The notes under the pieces were generated by a model. It was not told where the DNA came from and ran no database searches. It saw nothing but the letters and a program-made list of their open reading frames with translations. From Sabellastarte sp. h YS-2021 (lineage: Eukaryota > Annelida > Polychaeta > Sabellida > Sabellidae), in contig OZ024929.1 of assembly GCA_964017235.1 (NCBI GenBank), forward strand, positions 111,709,793 through 111,773,792: a stretch of 64,000 nucleotides of DNA, written 5' to 3'. Position 1 is the first letter of the stretch, and the number at the start of each line of letters is the position of its first letter. Made by a program: the position numbers and the translations under genes. Below, in pieces: positions 41,049 through 54,734 of this stretch.

Positions 41049-44000
41049 ATTGTCAATCTTCTCTAACCTGACTGCTGTTGTATTGAAAACACAGAATCTG
41101 TGGACTGAGGAGAGAATTTTTAATGTATATGCATGAAAAATATACTGCAGTGGGACTATTCATGTGAGCAATATTTTCACTGGTCTCCAATTGCACTGCG
41201 ATATTTATGTAAAAAAAATCCATGTAAATTTATAAAGTGTATGAACTTTATCATACTGTGGCTTAATTGTGAAGTACATATACAGTGGCCTGTGTGACCA
41301 GGACCTCAAATATGTACAGAATTTGTTACTTCATAATTTGTGGCTAATTTCCACTTATATTTACCATATATGAGTTTGTAATGTTATGTGACCTTCAACT
41401 AAAGCATGTCTGTGGCCATGGATTTCAGAAAGCAGATAATTCTAAGCTTTGGCTACATTTAAGGCTTTAAGTTAAGTTCACGAGAGAGTAGCAAAGATTT
41501 AAATATGGCTGACATAAATTTTTCTCCACTTCAGAATTTGAAATGTCTGATGATAAAGTATATATATATTTATAGAACATGTCCCTAAAATAGTCTTTGG
41601 GAGATTTTACCTGGTTGCAACATTTTCTGTTGCCAAACAGCATTTTTCCCAAAGATGAAATACATCAAGTGAAGGATATATATCACCAATAGAATATTTG
41701 TACTAGGAATAAATGGTTGCATGACACAGAATACCATGGTGATAAATTCTTTATCACTGGCCGCGAAAGGGTGGTCGCCAATAAAGTTTGCCACTGGAAC
41801 ACCCCTAAAAGTTATCAAAGTTTACCCGTTATTATGTTTTAATGGAGTTAATTTACCTTGGGACAACATATTGCCAATTTATTGACGATTATGAAAAGTT
41901 GAGATGGTTGGCAATTGCAAAAACATGGGCTTTACAGACAGCAGTTAAGTAGATGTATCGACTACAAAACTTATTGTTTTAGGGTTACTAGTTGTTATGG
42001 AATTACTATTGCTCAGACTTTGAAGTTCATCATCCAGTGAAGTATGTCACCTGCCCAAAAAACTGTTAAAAGACAAGTAGTATTCATATTTCAATAAATC
42101 GAACAAGTGCTCTCAACAGGCAATACATAATTCTGAAATGAACCTTTTTGACAAAGAATTTTTATTATTGTCACAAAATGCAAGTGACAAACTCCACTGG
42201 ATGACAAACTTGCCTGGCTGAGCAGCAATATGGATATTAAGTTATCAACTGCTATACCAGGTGTACATATTGTTAAAGAATATTTTCATTTTTGTTAGAA
42301 TAACAAAAAATATTATTAGTTACTTCCCTGCTTTGGTAAATTGTTGTTTTAATGCTAGACATATAAAGTATAGAACCCAGAAACTATATTTGTATTTAAT
42401 TTTGTAAAAAGTATTTGTTTATCTGTAAACACTTACAATAGGAAAACTTCCCGAATGACATATACAGAAACAATATATCACGAATGAAGATAACAATATT
42501 ATACAAGTGTGTATAGCACCAGTATTATATTGTTAATCTTTATAACTGATATATTTATTATGTATATGTATGATGACTGATGAGGGATGTTTTACTTTTA
42601 TTATCCACCATTTTGTATGGGTAAAAGATGAATAATAAGATGAATATTTAATGAGAGAACGTGAAAAAAGCTATCAAAAAGCAGTGGCAACAGTGAATAT
42701 AAAAACTTCAATCTTTAACTTGCAATATCTCAATCATTTCTGCTTAGATTTTTAGGTAATTCACATGAGCAGCAGCGCTGTAAGAATATCTTTCTAATGA
42801 TATATAATACATACTTATAAGTTACATACTTTCCGAGATATTATTGAAAAACCGGAAGTTATTCACACTCATTATCCATAGTACTAGGGCACCAGTGTAT
42901 ACAAAAAAGACATCCCAGTCTGTGTTTCCCTGTATTTAGGGCAAATACGTCGCATGGTGGATGATAAAATATATTCTGAAAATGTAATATTTTTTGGCTT
43001 TGTTAATATTGTTTAACCTTTACTGAACAGTGTACAAATGACACTACTCCAGATCGGCATAACATATATCATTTCTGGAAGGAGATCTGACCACAAACTT
43101 ACTCATCTATTTGTAATATATCACAGCCTCCATTATCTGATCATGATGGGAGAGAAACATTGAATCGGTTAGCAGCTAGAAGGTTAAAAAAATAGAAGTG
43201 ATTTTTTTCAGTATAAAAAGTGGTGGAATACAACTTTGGGAATCAGTTCATAAATGGAATATTTGGATAATATAATGTCGGATAACAGAGGTTCTGCTGT
43301 GAATGGCTCATCTCTCTACCTTATATTTAACTAAATTGAAATAAAAGATCAAAAATACAGTCCAGGTTTATCAGAGACAAGTTAAGCACAAATTACAAAA
43401 CTCGGTTAAAGGTATTTGATATTAAAGGAGTGCTGGTTAACAAGGCTTGGGTGTTGTTAGTAAAAATATAAGTATGTTGTGTATTATTAGTAATACTGTT
43501 ACATTGTTACAAGCAGTTTCAAATGTAAATTTAATATGCCTGAGCCAATGTTTCCACGCAGCAGAGTGTGGACCACCATAGGGTAAGGTCTAATTTTATA
43601 AATCGGACATAAATACAATAACCTCTAAAGAGGTAGCAGAGTGATGTTTCATAAAAAATATGTCTTTTAATGTCAGATACAGTTTAGGTATGAAACAACA
43701 GAAGAAATAAACATCAGAAAGTGTCACTAAACGTGATTTGTTTGTTCACAGAAGTTTATAACATAAAGGGTGTTAGATTAAATAGTTTGAATAATTTTCT
43801 TGTGTTAGTGTTAAACTGGCAGGAGTATATTCTGAGGTGGCAGCTGAACAACTCGCGGAACAAAGATACCTCGACTTCTACCCTCATGTGTGTTGAAAAT
43901 TAGTTGCCCTGGAAAAAGTATGAAATGTAACTGGCTTTGTGATGTTTTTGGCATTAGGTTACCAATACAAATTCTGTGTTAATATTAATATTCTCATGGG

Positions 44001-45944
44001 TACATGATGAAAAGGTTGTAAAACTGCCAAGGTGTAAATATTTTGTTTTATTACATATAGCATGAGCTGTAATACTAGTATTTTTTGTAATCTGCATTTA
44101 TTAATATTTGTTGTATAATGCTTTTGTATGGGAGTCCCATTTCATGCTGAAATCACACATCAATTGAATAACATGTGCTTGTCGCTTACTCGATCACCAA
44201 AAAGGTCTAATATGGAAAGTTGTACAATTATCTTTAACAATATCATGGTTCTCTTACTATTTACAATTAGAATTGAATGGGATTGTAAATTCACATAAGC
44301 TGAAACAGTGATTTACAATTATTATGCTCTACAAGGCAACTCTCCACATTTAGAGACTATTTAGAGCTAAAACATAGTAACATAGGAATGTAACTATTAT
44401 AGGGTGCAATATAAATGGAACTAAATATAGTAACATATGAATGTACCTATTATAGGATGCAATATAAACAGAACTATGTATCTTTTTATATTTACTTTTG
44501 ATAAAACTGAGAACAATGTATGTCATGTTTTTGTAGTGGCTGGCTTAAACTCATTTATTTTATAAGAAATGGGAGTAGAGCTTGTCTTTGTGTATCAAAT
44601 GGTGTTGTGGTAGAATCTGTACATGCTTTTTGAGAAAGTAATATTATTATTGCTTAAAGTCTTGTTCTAACAAGCAATGAACCCCAGGATAATGAGCAGT
44701 AGATAATAACAAACCTTATTTGATGGGACTGGTGCAGGATTCGGCACTGAAGTGCATTTTCTTTTGTCAGCATGTCATTGGACCAGTCGGGCAGGCATAC
44801 TGGGTACAACAGGGTGTTGTGTCAACACATTAAAATTGCATTGTAGTTTTTATGTGAATATTAAATTATCACCAACACAGTTTTATGGCAACAGCTCATG
44901 CTTAAAGATGACCAATGTTGCTGCTCTCTAAACATATAAGTTTTGCAAAAAAACCCTCCCAATCTTGTGTTATCACTCATAAATTACTCTTGTGTCATTG
45001 AGGTAATTTATTTCATAATAACTCAAAAATTAAAATGCAATTTTAGGTCATGTATGGTTACCTTATATAAATTTTCAAAAATAAAAATTTACCTAATTAT
45101 TTTAAGTTATTTCACATTTAATTTACAATGAATTTGTTTACATTAAACCTTTTCCTTCCAGTTAGTGTGTACTAAAATGCAGACCACTAGATTCAGAGGA
45201 CTCTTTTTGGAATACCTAACCAGTTTTAATGCTTGTAATTGCAAATCCCCAACTTCCACAAATATGTGGTAACACTGCACATTTCAGAGAAGAAAGATGG
45301 CACTTATTCAGTTCATTAGCTTACAATTAAATTAACAGGTTATACCTATTTAAAGAATGTATTTTGTACAGAAATAGTTTAACATTACATATTATACTAC
45401 TTATATACCACAAGAAATATATGCATGGTCAAGTGTGTGAAAAATATGTAGTATGTTTATTCCAGCTTGTAATGTTTTAATTTGAATTTATTTGGGTTTG
45501 GAGTCATTTTTCAAGATATTGAAAAGGCTAGATGAGGTTGCGTAATGTTAATGGTGGACTTGGTCCTGATGTTGCACAGTAAATTACCAGGGGCCCTTTG
45601 AACAAATATCTTTCATTGGTCTTAGCTTTTGAATAAAGAATTTCTCATCATTCTAAGAATTTTTCTTTATTTTAAAGGATTATACTCAAACTATGAAGTT
45701 GTTCAATTATTTTTAAGCAAAGAGCTGTTCAAAGGTTTGTAAAACTTTTTATAAGCAATTTCTCTTTCTTTATGTTTATTGCAGGCATGTATCTTTTTAC
45801 AGTGACTATATGTCAATTGACTTTCATGTGAGATGTAAAAAAAGTCTTTAAAAATAAAGAAAAATTCTATATTTGAATATTATAAGAATACACAAATAAT
45901 CCGGTGAATATGGCCCCAGGCTTTAGCAAGCAAGCGAATTTGCA
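41049..45944 (+). other. 3' UTR and downstream non-coding region
   Basis: No protein-coding gene seen. The 3' UTR end cannot be fixed; an AATAAA lies at 42093-42098, with others further on. About 41430-41800 is a degenerate relative of the 24222-24716 MITE ('aatttttctccacttcag', 'tagtctttggga'). Two tandem copies of an approximately 62-bp unit ('tagtaacata...gtgcaatataaa') lie at 44370-44480. The rest is AT-rich and featureless. Confidence 0.6.
42595..42970. mobile_element. 375-bp MITE
   Basis: Left end ttttattatccaccat (about 42596) and right end atggtggatgataaaa (about 42953-42968) are inverted with one mismatch. The interior has 'gcaatatctcaatcatttc' and 'cttagatttttaggtaatt', which fit the motif order shared by the other repeats. 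Confidence 0.7.
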
Positions 45945-46265
45945 AATTTAATAAGTAAATTAAATTTTTTAAGTTAATACCCTATCCAATGGACAATTGA
46001 TAATCCGGTCGGCACAGACCGGCCTGCCAAACGATAGAAAAAGTCACCATGTATGTGTGTATACTGGCCGGCCGGTCCCACTGTGCAGTCGCCAGGTGGT
46101 GCATCGTACTTCTTTCCTGTCTAGACAGTGTGACGTCATAGCATCTTTTTCGTTGTCTAAACCTATTAAGACCCCAAGTAAGCTGATAGCGGGACTGTTT
46201 GGGAGGGTCTTGTCTGTCCATTGGATAGGGTATTAACTTATAAAAATTTAATTTACTTATTAAAT
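45945..46265. repeat. left inverted terminal repeat of the DIRS element, itself palindromic
   Basis: 'taataagtaaattaaat' and 'ttaataccctatccaatgg' at the outer side recur inverted as 'ccattggatagggtattaa' and 'atttaatttacttatta' at 46215-46265. The central part is GC-rich ('ggccggccggtccca'). Confidence 0.8.
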
Positions 46266-46568
46266 TTGCAATTTTATTGTGTTAATACATCCTGTCCAAT
46301 GGACAATTGCTGAATAACTACCGCTTGGTAGGCGGTAAGTTACTAGGGACTCAAGTGAACTCATAAACAAACTAACAAATTTTCTCCAGGCCTGGGTCAA
46401 TCTCAAGGTCAGGAAACCCTGTAAGGCCATGATTGGTTACCAGCAGCCGGTTACCCAGGGCTATACCGACATTGCTCTCTTCCCGTTTTTACAGACCTAC
46501 TCTGAGGTAGGGGAAGAGAGGGATGAGTTCAATCCCAGAATGCAAATAAACCTCCCGAAGGAAGCATG

Positions 46569-47639
46569 TCACATTTTTTTGGTGACTTTTTTTGTCTGTT
46601 CTGAGGAAACTCCCGATTGGAAGACCTTAGATGCAGCAAACTCCCTGACATCATGGTTTTTAACTTGATGTAAAGTGAGGGCCTCCTGATCAGAGAGCTC
46701 ATAACATTGCATCACAGTCTGTTTCATCCATGAGGAGATAGTGGCAGGCGAGATGTCCTTGTCAAAGCCTTTCTTAAAGGAGACAAAGACCAACTCCTGA
46801 GGTCTGTGGTCCTATCCAAATAGTAGCGCAATGCTGTGACTGCACAGGGACCTGTCAGACTTGAGGAATTTATCCAGAAGATTTCCTCCATCCTTTGGGT
46901 GTGTCTCTGTGGAAACTGTCCAGGAGACGAGTGAGATTTTTATCTTTGCTGACATTAATGGGTGAATTTCTCAGTTTATCAGCAATGGCTGACCTGTACC
47001 CATCAATAATACTGGGCTGTAACTTCCTGTCCTGAAATAGGTACGGGGGGAAATCAGCTTTGGCTTTTAGAGGTGGTGCTCTGAAGTCCACGTGATTACT
47101 GATGCACCACTTTGCCTCATAGAATGATCTGGTTGATCCTCTCTGAGGAGCCTCAATTTGTACTGCCACTGCCTCAGAGAAGCCCTGCTCCTTGATTGGT
47201 GAGGCTCTAGGAGCCATGCATGCAGATTTAGGTTTGACAGATTCCTGTGAGGAGTCTGAATGGCTGAGTGGGCAGACTGGGCAGGCTCAGTGGAATTTGG
47301 CTGGACACGGCCACCAGATCCCAGAACCAGGGCATGTTGGGCCACCCCGGAGCAATCAGAATGATTCTGCTGCGCGGGCAGTCCAGCAATTTCCCCACCA
47401 CTTTGCCCAATATGGTTGCTAGTGGGAAAGCTTATGGATCCAGATCGTCCCATGGCAGGCTGAGAACACTGACTGCCCAGGCCTGGTGGTCCGGTACCAG
47501 TAACACAAATTGGGCTAGTTTGTTGTAGGTCTATTTGAGGTTGGTGCCACCTGTTGCATATTGCCCGGAAGACCTCTGGAAGGAAAGACCATTCTGTTTG
47601 CATTGCCTGGCCTAGCCTAAATAGCTTGTCTGCTACCAC
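46569..47639 (-). pseudogene. DIRS tyrosine recombinase remnant
   Basis: Minus-strand fragments: 47639-47067 ('FRAICNRWHQPQIDLQ'), 47217-46870 ('SARFYEAKW'-like N-terminal SAM region, 'IDGYRSAIADKL', 'LDSFHRDTPKG') and 46793-46569 ('FVSFKKGFDKDISPATI', 'LHQVKNHDVREFAA'). The last resembles the HxxR part of the recombinase active site. The Arg-I box and the nucleophile Tyr are not found, and there are at least two frame changes. Confidence 0.75.
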
Positions 47640-47698
47640 ATTCAGTCGGCCTGGAATGTGTCAGGCTTTGAGCGTAACATGTTTGCTGGTACACCAGG

Positions 47699-48705
47699 TC
47701 AGGATTCTCCACAGAAAGGCACCCAGACTTCATCCCCCTCCCCGTGTTTGTTTATATAGGCAACCACTGTAGTGTTGTATGTGGTAATTACAACTATGTT
47801 GTTCTGGCAGAGGTCTTGGTACTCTTTTAGGACCAAAAAGACCGCCTTTAGTTCCAGGCAATTTATGTGTAACTTGCTTTCTGGAAGGGACCAGGTTCCC
47901 CTTCCAGTGTGGTCATTTAAGTGAGCGCCCCAGCCTTCTTTTGATGCGTCTGTAAACAATTCCAGAGCATGTTTTAGTAGGTGTAATGGTTGACCTTACA
48001 GCACATTGCTTTCCTCCAGCCACCATTTTAGACAGGGGTTGAGCGACCTGGGAACTGGTATCACCTTTTCTAGTGATTCTGGAATGCTCCAGTTTTGTTT
48101 GAGGTACCAGTGAATGGGCCTCGTATGCAGTCAACCTAGGTAAACCTGTTTTTCTGTTGCTGTCAACAAGCCTATGAGGGACATGAGTTGCCAGATCAGA
48201 CACGTCGATCCGGTTGATAATTCTCTGAATTTGGTTGTAATTATCTGCCACCGGTCCAGGGTGGGTCTGACCCAGCCCTCTTTCTGGTAACCTACAAAGT
48301 CAAAGACTTGCTTAATCTTGCTATCTGGCTGGATGCACTGTTGATCTTTGCTGAGACACAATGCCAGTCTTGGAACTCTTTTAGAACCAAAAAGACCAAC
48401 TTTAGTTCCAGGCAATTTATGTGTAACTTGCTTTCTGGAAGGGACCAGGCTCCCCTTGCAGTGTGGTTGTTTAAGTGAGCGCCCCAGCCTTCTTTTGATG
48501 CGTCTGTAAACAATTGCAGAGCATGTTTTAGTAGGTGTAATGGTTGACCTTGAAGCACATTGCTTTCCTCCAGCCACCATTTTAGATGGGGGTGGAGCGA
48601 CCTGGGAACTGGTATGACACAGAACCAGCCAGTTTGTCCTGATTGAGATGGAATCCATACCTTAGCATGACATTTGCTGTGTTTCACAAACTGGTCTCTT
48701 TGCAT
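47699..48705 (-). pseudogene. DIRS RT/RNase H remnant with internal duplication
   Basis: 'LFTDASKEGWGAHLN', 'SLPESKLHINCLELK' and 'VFLVLKE' are the RNase H D and E motifs of DIRS elements. They occur twice, in about 47810-48065 and 48362-48617, a direct repeat of roughly 255 bp with a few differences, 552 bp apart. RT motifs upstream are largely lost. Confidence 0.8.
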
Positions 48706-48879
48706 ACCCCCTGTCTCAAAGCTTCTGGACGGATATCCTTGTGTGTGTCAGGTTCAAATTGTCCATTTTCCTGCACAGCCAGTCATCTGTTGGTAGTGTA
48801 ACACTGACTTTTCCTGCTGACTGTTGTTTGGGTGCAGCAAAGGGGTTGTCCTCAGCACTAGAAGTATATGTATCCATAT

Positions 48880-50506
48880 CTGGGATATGTATTCAGCACA
48901 TATAGGAATGTACACCACACATTGTTTCTCTATAGTTCTGTTCCTCTGTAGAAGCCTGGCCTGTGTCAGTTACAGAGGTGTCTTGTTCCGGATCTGACAC
49001 TTCCCCTTCTTCATAGTGACCAGTGGGTAGTTCCTGGGTGCCAGAGTGGCTATCCAAATCAGAGTCGGTATCCAAATCAGTCTCTGGTGAATGCTGGACC
49101 GGTACAGGTGAGGTGCTGAGTTCAAATCCAGAGTTATGAGACTAAGGCCAGTCAGACGGCTGCTGATAAAGAATGGCCGGTTAAGTGGTCGATTGCTGGT
49201 GTGTAAATGAAGCACTAGGCCTGTTATCAGAAGCCTGTTACCTTATGAGAAGGCTGCTGATGGTGAGTGGCCGGTTGGATGGTCGGTGGTTGGTTAGAGC
49301 TGGCAATAGTAGGTCGGTTGTCAGACTTAGGCCGGTGAGCAGGCTGCTGAGAGTGAATGCCCGGTGGATTGGTCGGTTGTAGATGTTGGTCGGTAGATCT
49401 GGGCCGGTTATCAGTCTTAGGCCAGTGTGCAGGCTGCTGATGAACAGTGGCCGGTGAATTGGTCGGTTCCTGTTGACTGGTGGTTGGCTGGTTGGTCTGA
49501 TGTTTGAAGAATGGTTGGTTGTTGTCTACAGCACCAGCTGGTGGAGGTTTAGCTGTAGGTCCGACCACAGAGTGAAGAAATGGCTCTGGCCGGTAAAAAG
49601 TCTGTATTCGGCAATAAAAGTCGATTACTCCTCGGAGAAATCTTGCGCATGCACAAATGGCTTATTCCGAGATGATAAGACAAACAGTTTGGAACATCTT
49701 CTCAGATTAAAGTAAACAAATGGCAATGGTTGTAAATGCTCAGTTTCTGTTTGTGCAATAAGTAGCATGTAATAATTATAATAATAATTATTATGGGTGA
49801 AGTTTCCTTCATAGTGCTAGTAAGATTGATTAAATGTGACAATATAACCTGCATTTACTGGTGTTTGACCCCGCTTGGTTTATGTCACCATCTTGAAATT
49901 CTGAGTGCTCCCACAACAAGTGGAGATTGCTCGGCGCGGATAAATTTCACGTTCTGAGGATTAAATCTGAGGCATTCTTCAATTCCTTGTGCATCGCATG
50001 CGCCAACATACATTGCCAAATACGCTCTTGCATAACAGCATTGGCTTCAGTCAGTTAAACCTCTCAGACCATTTCTGGTCAAGCTGTTCAAGTTGATTGT
50101 CTGTGGTGAGCTTGGTAGTTTTAGCTGGTGATTTCTTCAAAGCCCTTATTTGTGGACATGCTAGCTTTCTGTTCCTTAGTACTCTTGTTAGACTCATCAG
50201 AACTCTGATGTTTTCTGCTTTTATTAATATCTGGAATACTGCTCTTGTTGAACATCCTTAGCAACCCCAATGATAGTAACAGAAGAGGGCTCAACAAGGG
50301 TGCTAAAATTCTGATTCCTCCATTATTGCTTTCTGGTCACGTTTTTTCTTCTTTTCCTGATATGATAGTGTAGCTAAACGTGCCTTTTGATCAGAGGACA
50401 GAGAGTTACAAAACTCGCAGTCTTACTCATGTTTCACACAGGGGTCATCGCCTTTGCCTTTATCTCTACAGCGAGCACAGTATGTATGGGAATCAAACAC
50501 CGCCAT
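48880..50506 (-). pseudogene. DIRS gag-like ORF remnant
   Basis: Begins at an ATG at 50506 (MAVFDSHTYCARCRDKG) with a Cys-rich segment (CARC ... CVKH ... CEFC). An in-frame TAA at 50425-50423 interrupts it. Further on are 'LATLSYQEKKKR', a Pro/Gln-rich tract with roughly 85-bp internal repeats (49227-49568) and an acidic tail 'HYEEGEVSDPEQ'. This composition is typical of the first frame of DIRS elements. Confidence 0.7.
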
Positions 50507-50629
50507 TTAGTGTCCACAAAGACCCCGTTTCTGTCCTGGTGAAGCTATAATGATCTTTCCAATTAGTAGCAAGTTAGACCACAAATAAGTAGCAAATTAT
50601 AGACACTCATCCACACTTTAAAGAATTTC

Positions 50630-50853
50630 TCAAAAATCTGTCTGCACAGTACACACGCCAAACAAAAAAGATGCTATGATGTCACGCTGTCTAGACTGGA
50701 AGGAAGTAAGATGCGCCACCAGGCGACTGCACAGTGGGACCGGTGGGCCAGTGTGCACACATACAGGGCGACTTTTTCTGTCGTTTGGTGGGCCGGTGTG
50801 CGCCGACCGGATTAGCAATTGTCCATTGGATAGGATGTATTAATGCAATAAAA
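50630..50853. repeat. right inverted terminal repeat of the DIRS element
   Basis: Inverse of 45975-46140: 'gatgctatgatgtcacgctg', 'ccaccaggcgactgcacag', 'gccgaccggattagc' and 'caattgtccattggatagg'. Confidence 0.85.
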
Positions 50854-51839
50854 GTCAACTTTCCCACTTGAGACAAGGGTCAATATTGGAATTATGACCT
50901 TATGGGTATACCATGAGGGTTATCCACTGTACCGCCATGCCTCCTTCAGGTAGTAGTAATTAAACTTGTATTACTATAATGAAGAGTGTGTCAGACTATT
51001 GTGTATTTTAATATATTTATATCACCATACTCTTCTTGTTTTAATATCTTTCATGTTCACCGATTTATTCTTGAAGCTGTCCCCAGATGGCACCCCTGGA
51101 TAAATTATACGTGTATCGACAAGGAGTACTACCTTGTAACAAAATGTAGAATAATTGATTAATCAGAGTACAAAATTGGGGGGAAAGAGAATTCATTTCA
51201 TATCAGTAGATTTCCCAATTATTTTCATGAAAGCAGACTAAATTTAGTCATGCTTTAACATTTGTATGAAAATAATGCAAATTATGGCCATTTTATGCTA
51301 AAAAAGGCATGTTTTCAAGAGTAATGGTAAGGAGTACTTGAGTTCAAAAGTTATTAGTCTTTCCAGCCCAGGACTGATAATCATTACCAGAAATAAAAGT
51401 TGGTACCAAAAATTACTGAAAAGGTTCTGTACACCTCTCACAGACTGACATACTACTGAGAAGATATCCAGTCATTTGATGCTATGGATTGTATTTACTT
51501 GGGTAAACATTCTGTACTGTATTCTGACATTGGCCAGAGACTGAAAAGTTTGCTATTTAAGGACAGGACAGAGATTTGATTTGAGAGACATTTGGAGGAA
51601 AGAGAATGGACCATTCTATTAATTTAGATCCCATGATATATGACAAGCCAAACCCACTTGAGATGGCAGTAAATGATAGATAACTAGACATTGCGTCTCG
51701 ACGCAGTGTATCCCCGGATGGGACATAGTTAAGGTGTGAATATGTCGGGCTTGAGCCTGTTTCCTGGAGCACCAGGTCAGGATTCTCCATAGTGTCAGAT
51801 TACTTCCAAAAGCTAATCACTAGTTGTTTCACTTATATC
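50854..51839 (+). other. spacer, with a possible DIRS scrap
   Basis: Non-coding. About 51755-51790 ('agcaccaggtcaggattctc') matches 47687-47712 of the DIRS element, so a small fragment may be present. Otherwise nothing recognised. Confidence 0.5.
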
Positions 51840-54725
51840 TGTCTTTCAAAATTACATTTCATGGATCCAGAAGATCTATATAGTGATCCGGATCACTTCC
51901 AGAATTCAGCCATTTCATCCTTTTCAGACATATCCTGAAAATTTCATCAAAATCCATCCATAAGTTTTTGAGCTACATTGTACACAAACACATCTGGCAG
52001 CCTGGATCCAGATGATCGAGACAGTGATCCAGATTACTCCCAAAAACTAATCACTTGTTCTTTGTCCCATTTAAGACATTTCCTGAAAATTTCATAAAAA
52101 TCCATTCATGACTTTTTGAGCTATTTGTCTTTAAAAATAACATTCATGGATCCAGAGGATCCAGATAGTGGTCCAGATCACTCACAAAATTGAATCATTT
52201 CTTCCTTATACCACTTCTTCCTTTTACCATTTCTAACATATCCTAAAAATATCTAAATCCATCCCAAGATTATGTGGCAGCCTGGATCCAGATGATCCAG
52301 AGAGTGATCCAGATCACTCCAAAAATCTAATCACTTGTTCTTTGTCCCATTTAGGAATTTCCTGAAAATTTCATCAAACTCCACCCATGACTTTTTGAGC
52401 TATTTGTCTTCAAAAATTATATTTCATGGATTCAGAGGATCCAGATAGTGGTCCAGATCACTCGCAAAATTGAAACATTTCTTCCTTTTACAACTTCTTC
52501 CTTTTACCATTTGTAACATATCCTAAAAATATCATCAAAATTCATCCTAAAATTATGTTGCAGCCTGGATCCAGATGATCCAGACAGTGATCCAGATCAC
52601 TCCAAAAATATAATCACTTGTTCCTTGTACAATTTAGGTCATTTGCTGAAAATGTCACCACAATCCATCCATAACTTTTTGAGGTATCTGTCTTATTACA
52701 TTTCATCGATCCAAAAGATCCATATAGTGATCCAGATCACTTCCAAAATTCAATCATTTTATCCTTTTACCTTTTCAAACATACCCTGAAAATTTTATCA
52801 AAATCGGTCGATAAGTTTTTGATTTATCTTGTACACAAACACATCTGGCAGCCTGGATCCAGATGATCCAGATGACTCCAAAAATCTAATCACTTGTTCC
52901 TTGTCCCATTTAGGACATCTCCTGAAAATTTCATCAAAATCCACCCATGACTTTTTGAGCTATTTGTCTTCAAAAATTATATTTCATGGATTCAGAGGAT
53001 CCAGATAGTGGTCCAGATCACTCGCAAAATTGAAACATTTCTTCCTTTTACCATTTGTAACATATCCTAAAAATATCATCAAAATTCATCCTAAAATTAT
53101 GTTGCAGCCTGGATCCAGATGAACCAGACAGTGATCCAGATCACTCCAAAAATATAATCACTTGTTCCTTGTACAATTTAGGTCATTTGCTGAAAATGTC
53201 ACCACAATCCATCCATAACTTTTTAGGTATCTGTCTTATTACATTTCATGGATCCAGAAGATCCATATAGTGATCCAGATCACTTCCAAAATTCAATCAT
53301 TTTATCCTTTTACCTTTTCAGACATATCCTGAAAATTTTATCAAAATCCGTCGATAAGTTTTTGATTTATCTTGTACACAAACACATCTGGCAGCCTGGA
53401 TCTAGATGATCCAGATTACTCCCAAAATCTAATCACTTGTTCCTTGTACCATTTAGGCCATTTGCTGAAACAATCCATCCATAACTTTTTGAGGTATCTG
53501 TCTTTAAAAATTACATTTCATGGATCCAGAAGATCCATATAGTGATCCGGATCACTTCCAAAATTCAATCATTTTATCCTTCTACCTTTTCAGACATATC
53601 CTGAAAATTTCATCAAAATCCGTCCATAAGTTTTTGATTTATCTTGTACCCAAAAACTTCTGGCAGCCTGGATCCAGATGATCCAGATCACTCCCAAAAT
53701 CTAATCACTTGTTCCTTGTCCCATTTAGGACATTTCCTGAAAATTTCATCAAACTCCACCCATGACTTTTTGAGCTATTTGTCTTTAAAATTATATTTCA
53801 TGGATCCAGAAGATCCAGATAGTGGTCCAGATCACTCGCAAAATTGAATCATTTCTTCCTTTTACCACTTCTTCCTTTTACCATTTGTAACATATCCTAA
53901 AAATATCATCAAAATTCATCCTAAAATTATGTTGCAGCCTGGATCCAGATCACTCCAAAAATATAATCACTTGTTCCTTGTACAATTTAGGTCATTTGCT
54001 GAAAATGTCATCACAATCCATCCATAACTTTTTGAGGTATTTGTCTTATTACATTTCATGGATTCAGAAGATCCATATAGTGATCCGGATCACTTCTAAA
54101 ATTCAATCATTTCATCCTTTTACCTTTTCAGACATATCCTGAAAATTTCATCAAAATCCATCCATAAGTTTTTGAGCTACATTGTACACAAACACATCTG
54201 GCAGCCTGGATCCAGATGATCCAGATCACTCCCAAAATCTAATCACTTGTTCCTCGCACCATTTAGGCCATTTGCTGAAAATGTCATCACAATCCATCCA
54301 GAACTTTTTGAGGTATCTGTCTTTAAAAATTACATTTCATGGATCCAGAAGATCCATATAGTGATCCGGATTACTTCCAAAATTCAACAATTTCATCCTT
54401 TTACCTTTTCAGACATATCCTGAAAATTTCATCAAAATCTGTCCATAAGTTTTTGAGCTATATTGTACACAAACACATCTGGCAGCCTGGATCCAGATGA
54501 TCCAGGCATTGATCCAGATCACTCCCAAAATCTAATCACTTGTTCCCTGTCCCAATAAGGACATTTCCTGAAAATTTCATCAAAATGCACCCATAAGTTT
54601 TTGAGTTATCTGTCTTTAAAAATTAAATTTCATGGATCCAGACAGTGATCCGGATCACTCCCAAAATATAATCATATCTTCCTTTTACCATTTTGGACAT
54701 ATCCTGAAAATTTTATCAAAATCCG
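51840..54725 (+). repeat. F-family tandem array, about ten units of 260-290 bp
   Basis: 'cagcctgg' of 'gcagcctggatccagatg' recurs at about 51998, 52278, 52561, 52848, 53106, 53394, 53663, 53935, 54201 and 54482. Each unit is a dimer of two similar halves containing 'gatccagatcactc', 'cctgaaaatttcatcaaa' and 'ccatccataactttttgag'. It is the reverse orientation of the F element at 34871-35172. Open frames are repeat artefacts. Confidence 0.9.
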
Positions 54726-54734
54726 TCTGTCAAA

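Larger units (their letters stand above)
45945..50853 (-). mobile_element. DIRS-type tyrosine-recombinase retrotransposon, decayed
   Basis: Inverted ends: 'atccaatggacaattg' then 'aatccggtcgg' at 45975-46020 is mirrored by 'ccgaccggatt...caattgtccattggat' at 50805-50833. On the minus strand the coding remnants are in the order gag (50506 down to about 48880), RT/RNase H (48705-47700) and tyrosine recombinase (47640-46569), the DIRS order. All frames are interrupted, most of the RT is missing, and part of RNase H is duplicated. Non-functional. Confidence 0.85.

Noticed and set aside
47192-47772. Plus-strand frames in the DIRS region
   Set aside because: Opposite-strand shadows of the tyrosine recombinase and RNase H remnants.
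51840-54725. A gene cluster suggested by repeated similar peptides ('DPDDPDHSQN')
   Set aside because: The peptides are translations of the ggatccagatgatccagatcac satellite; no Met-to-stop frame persists across units.
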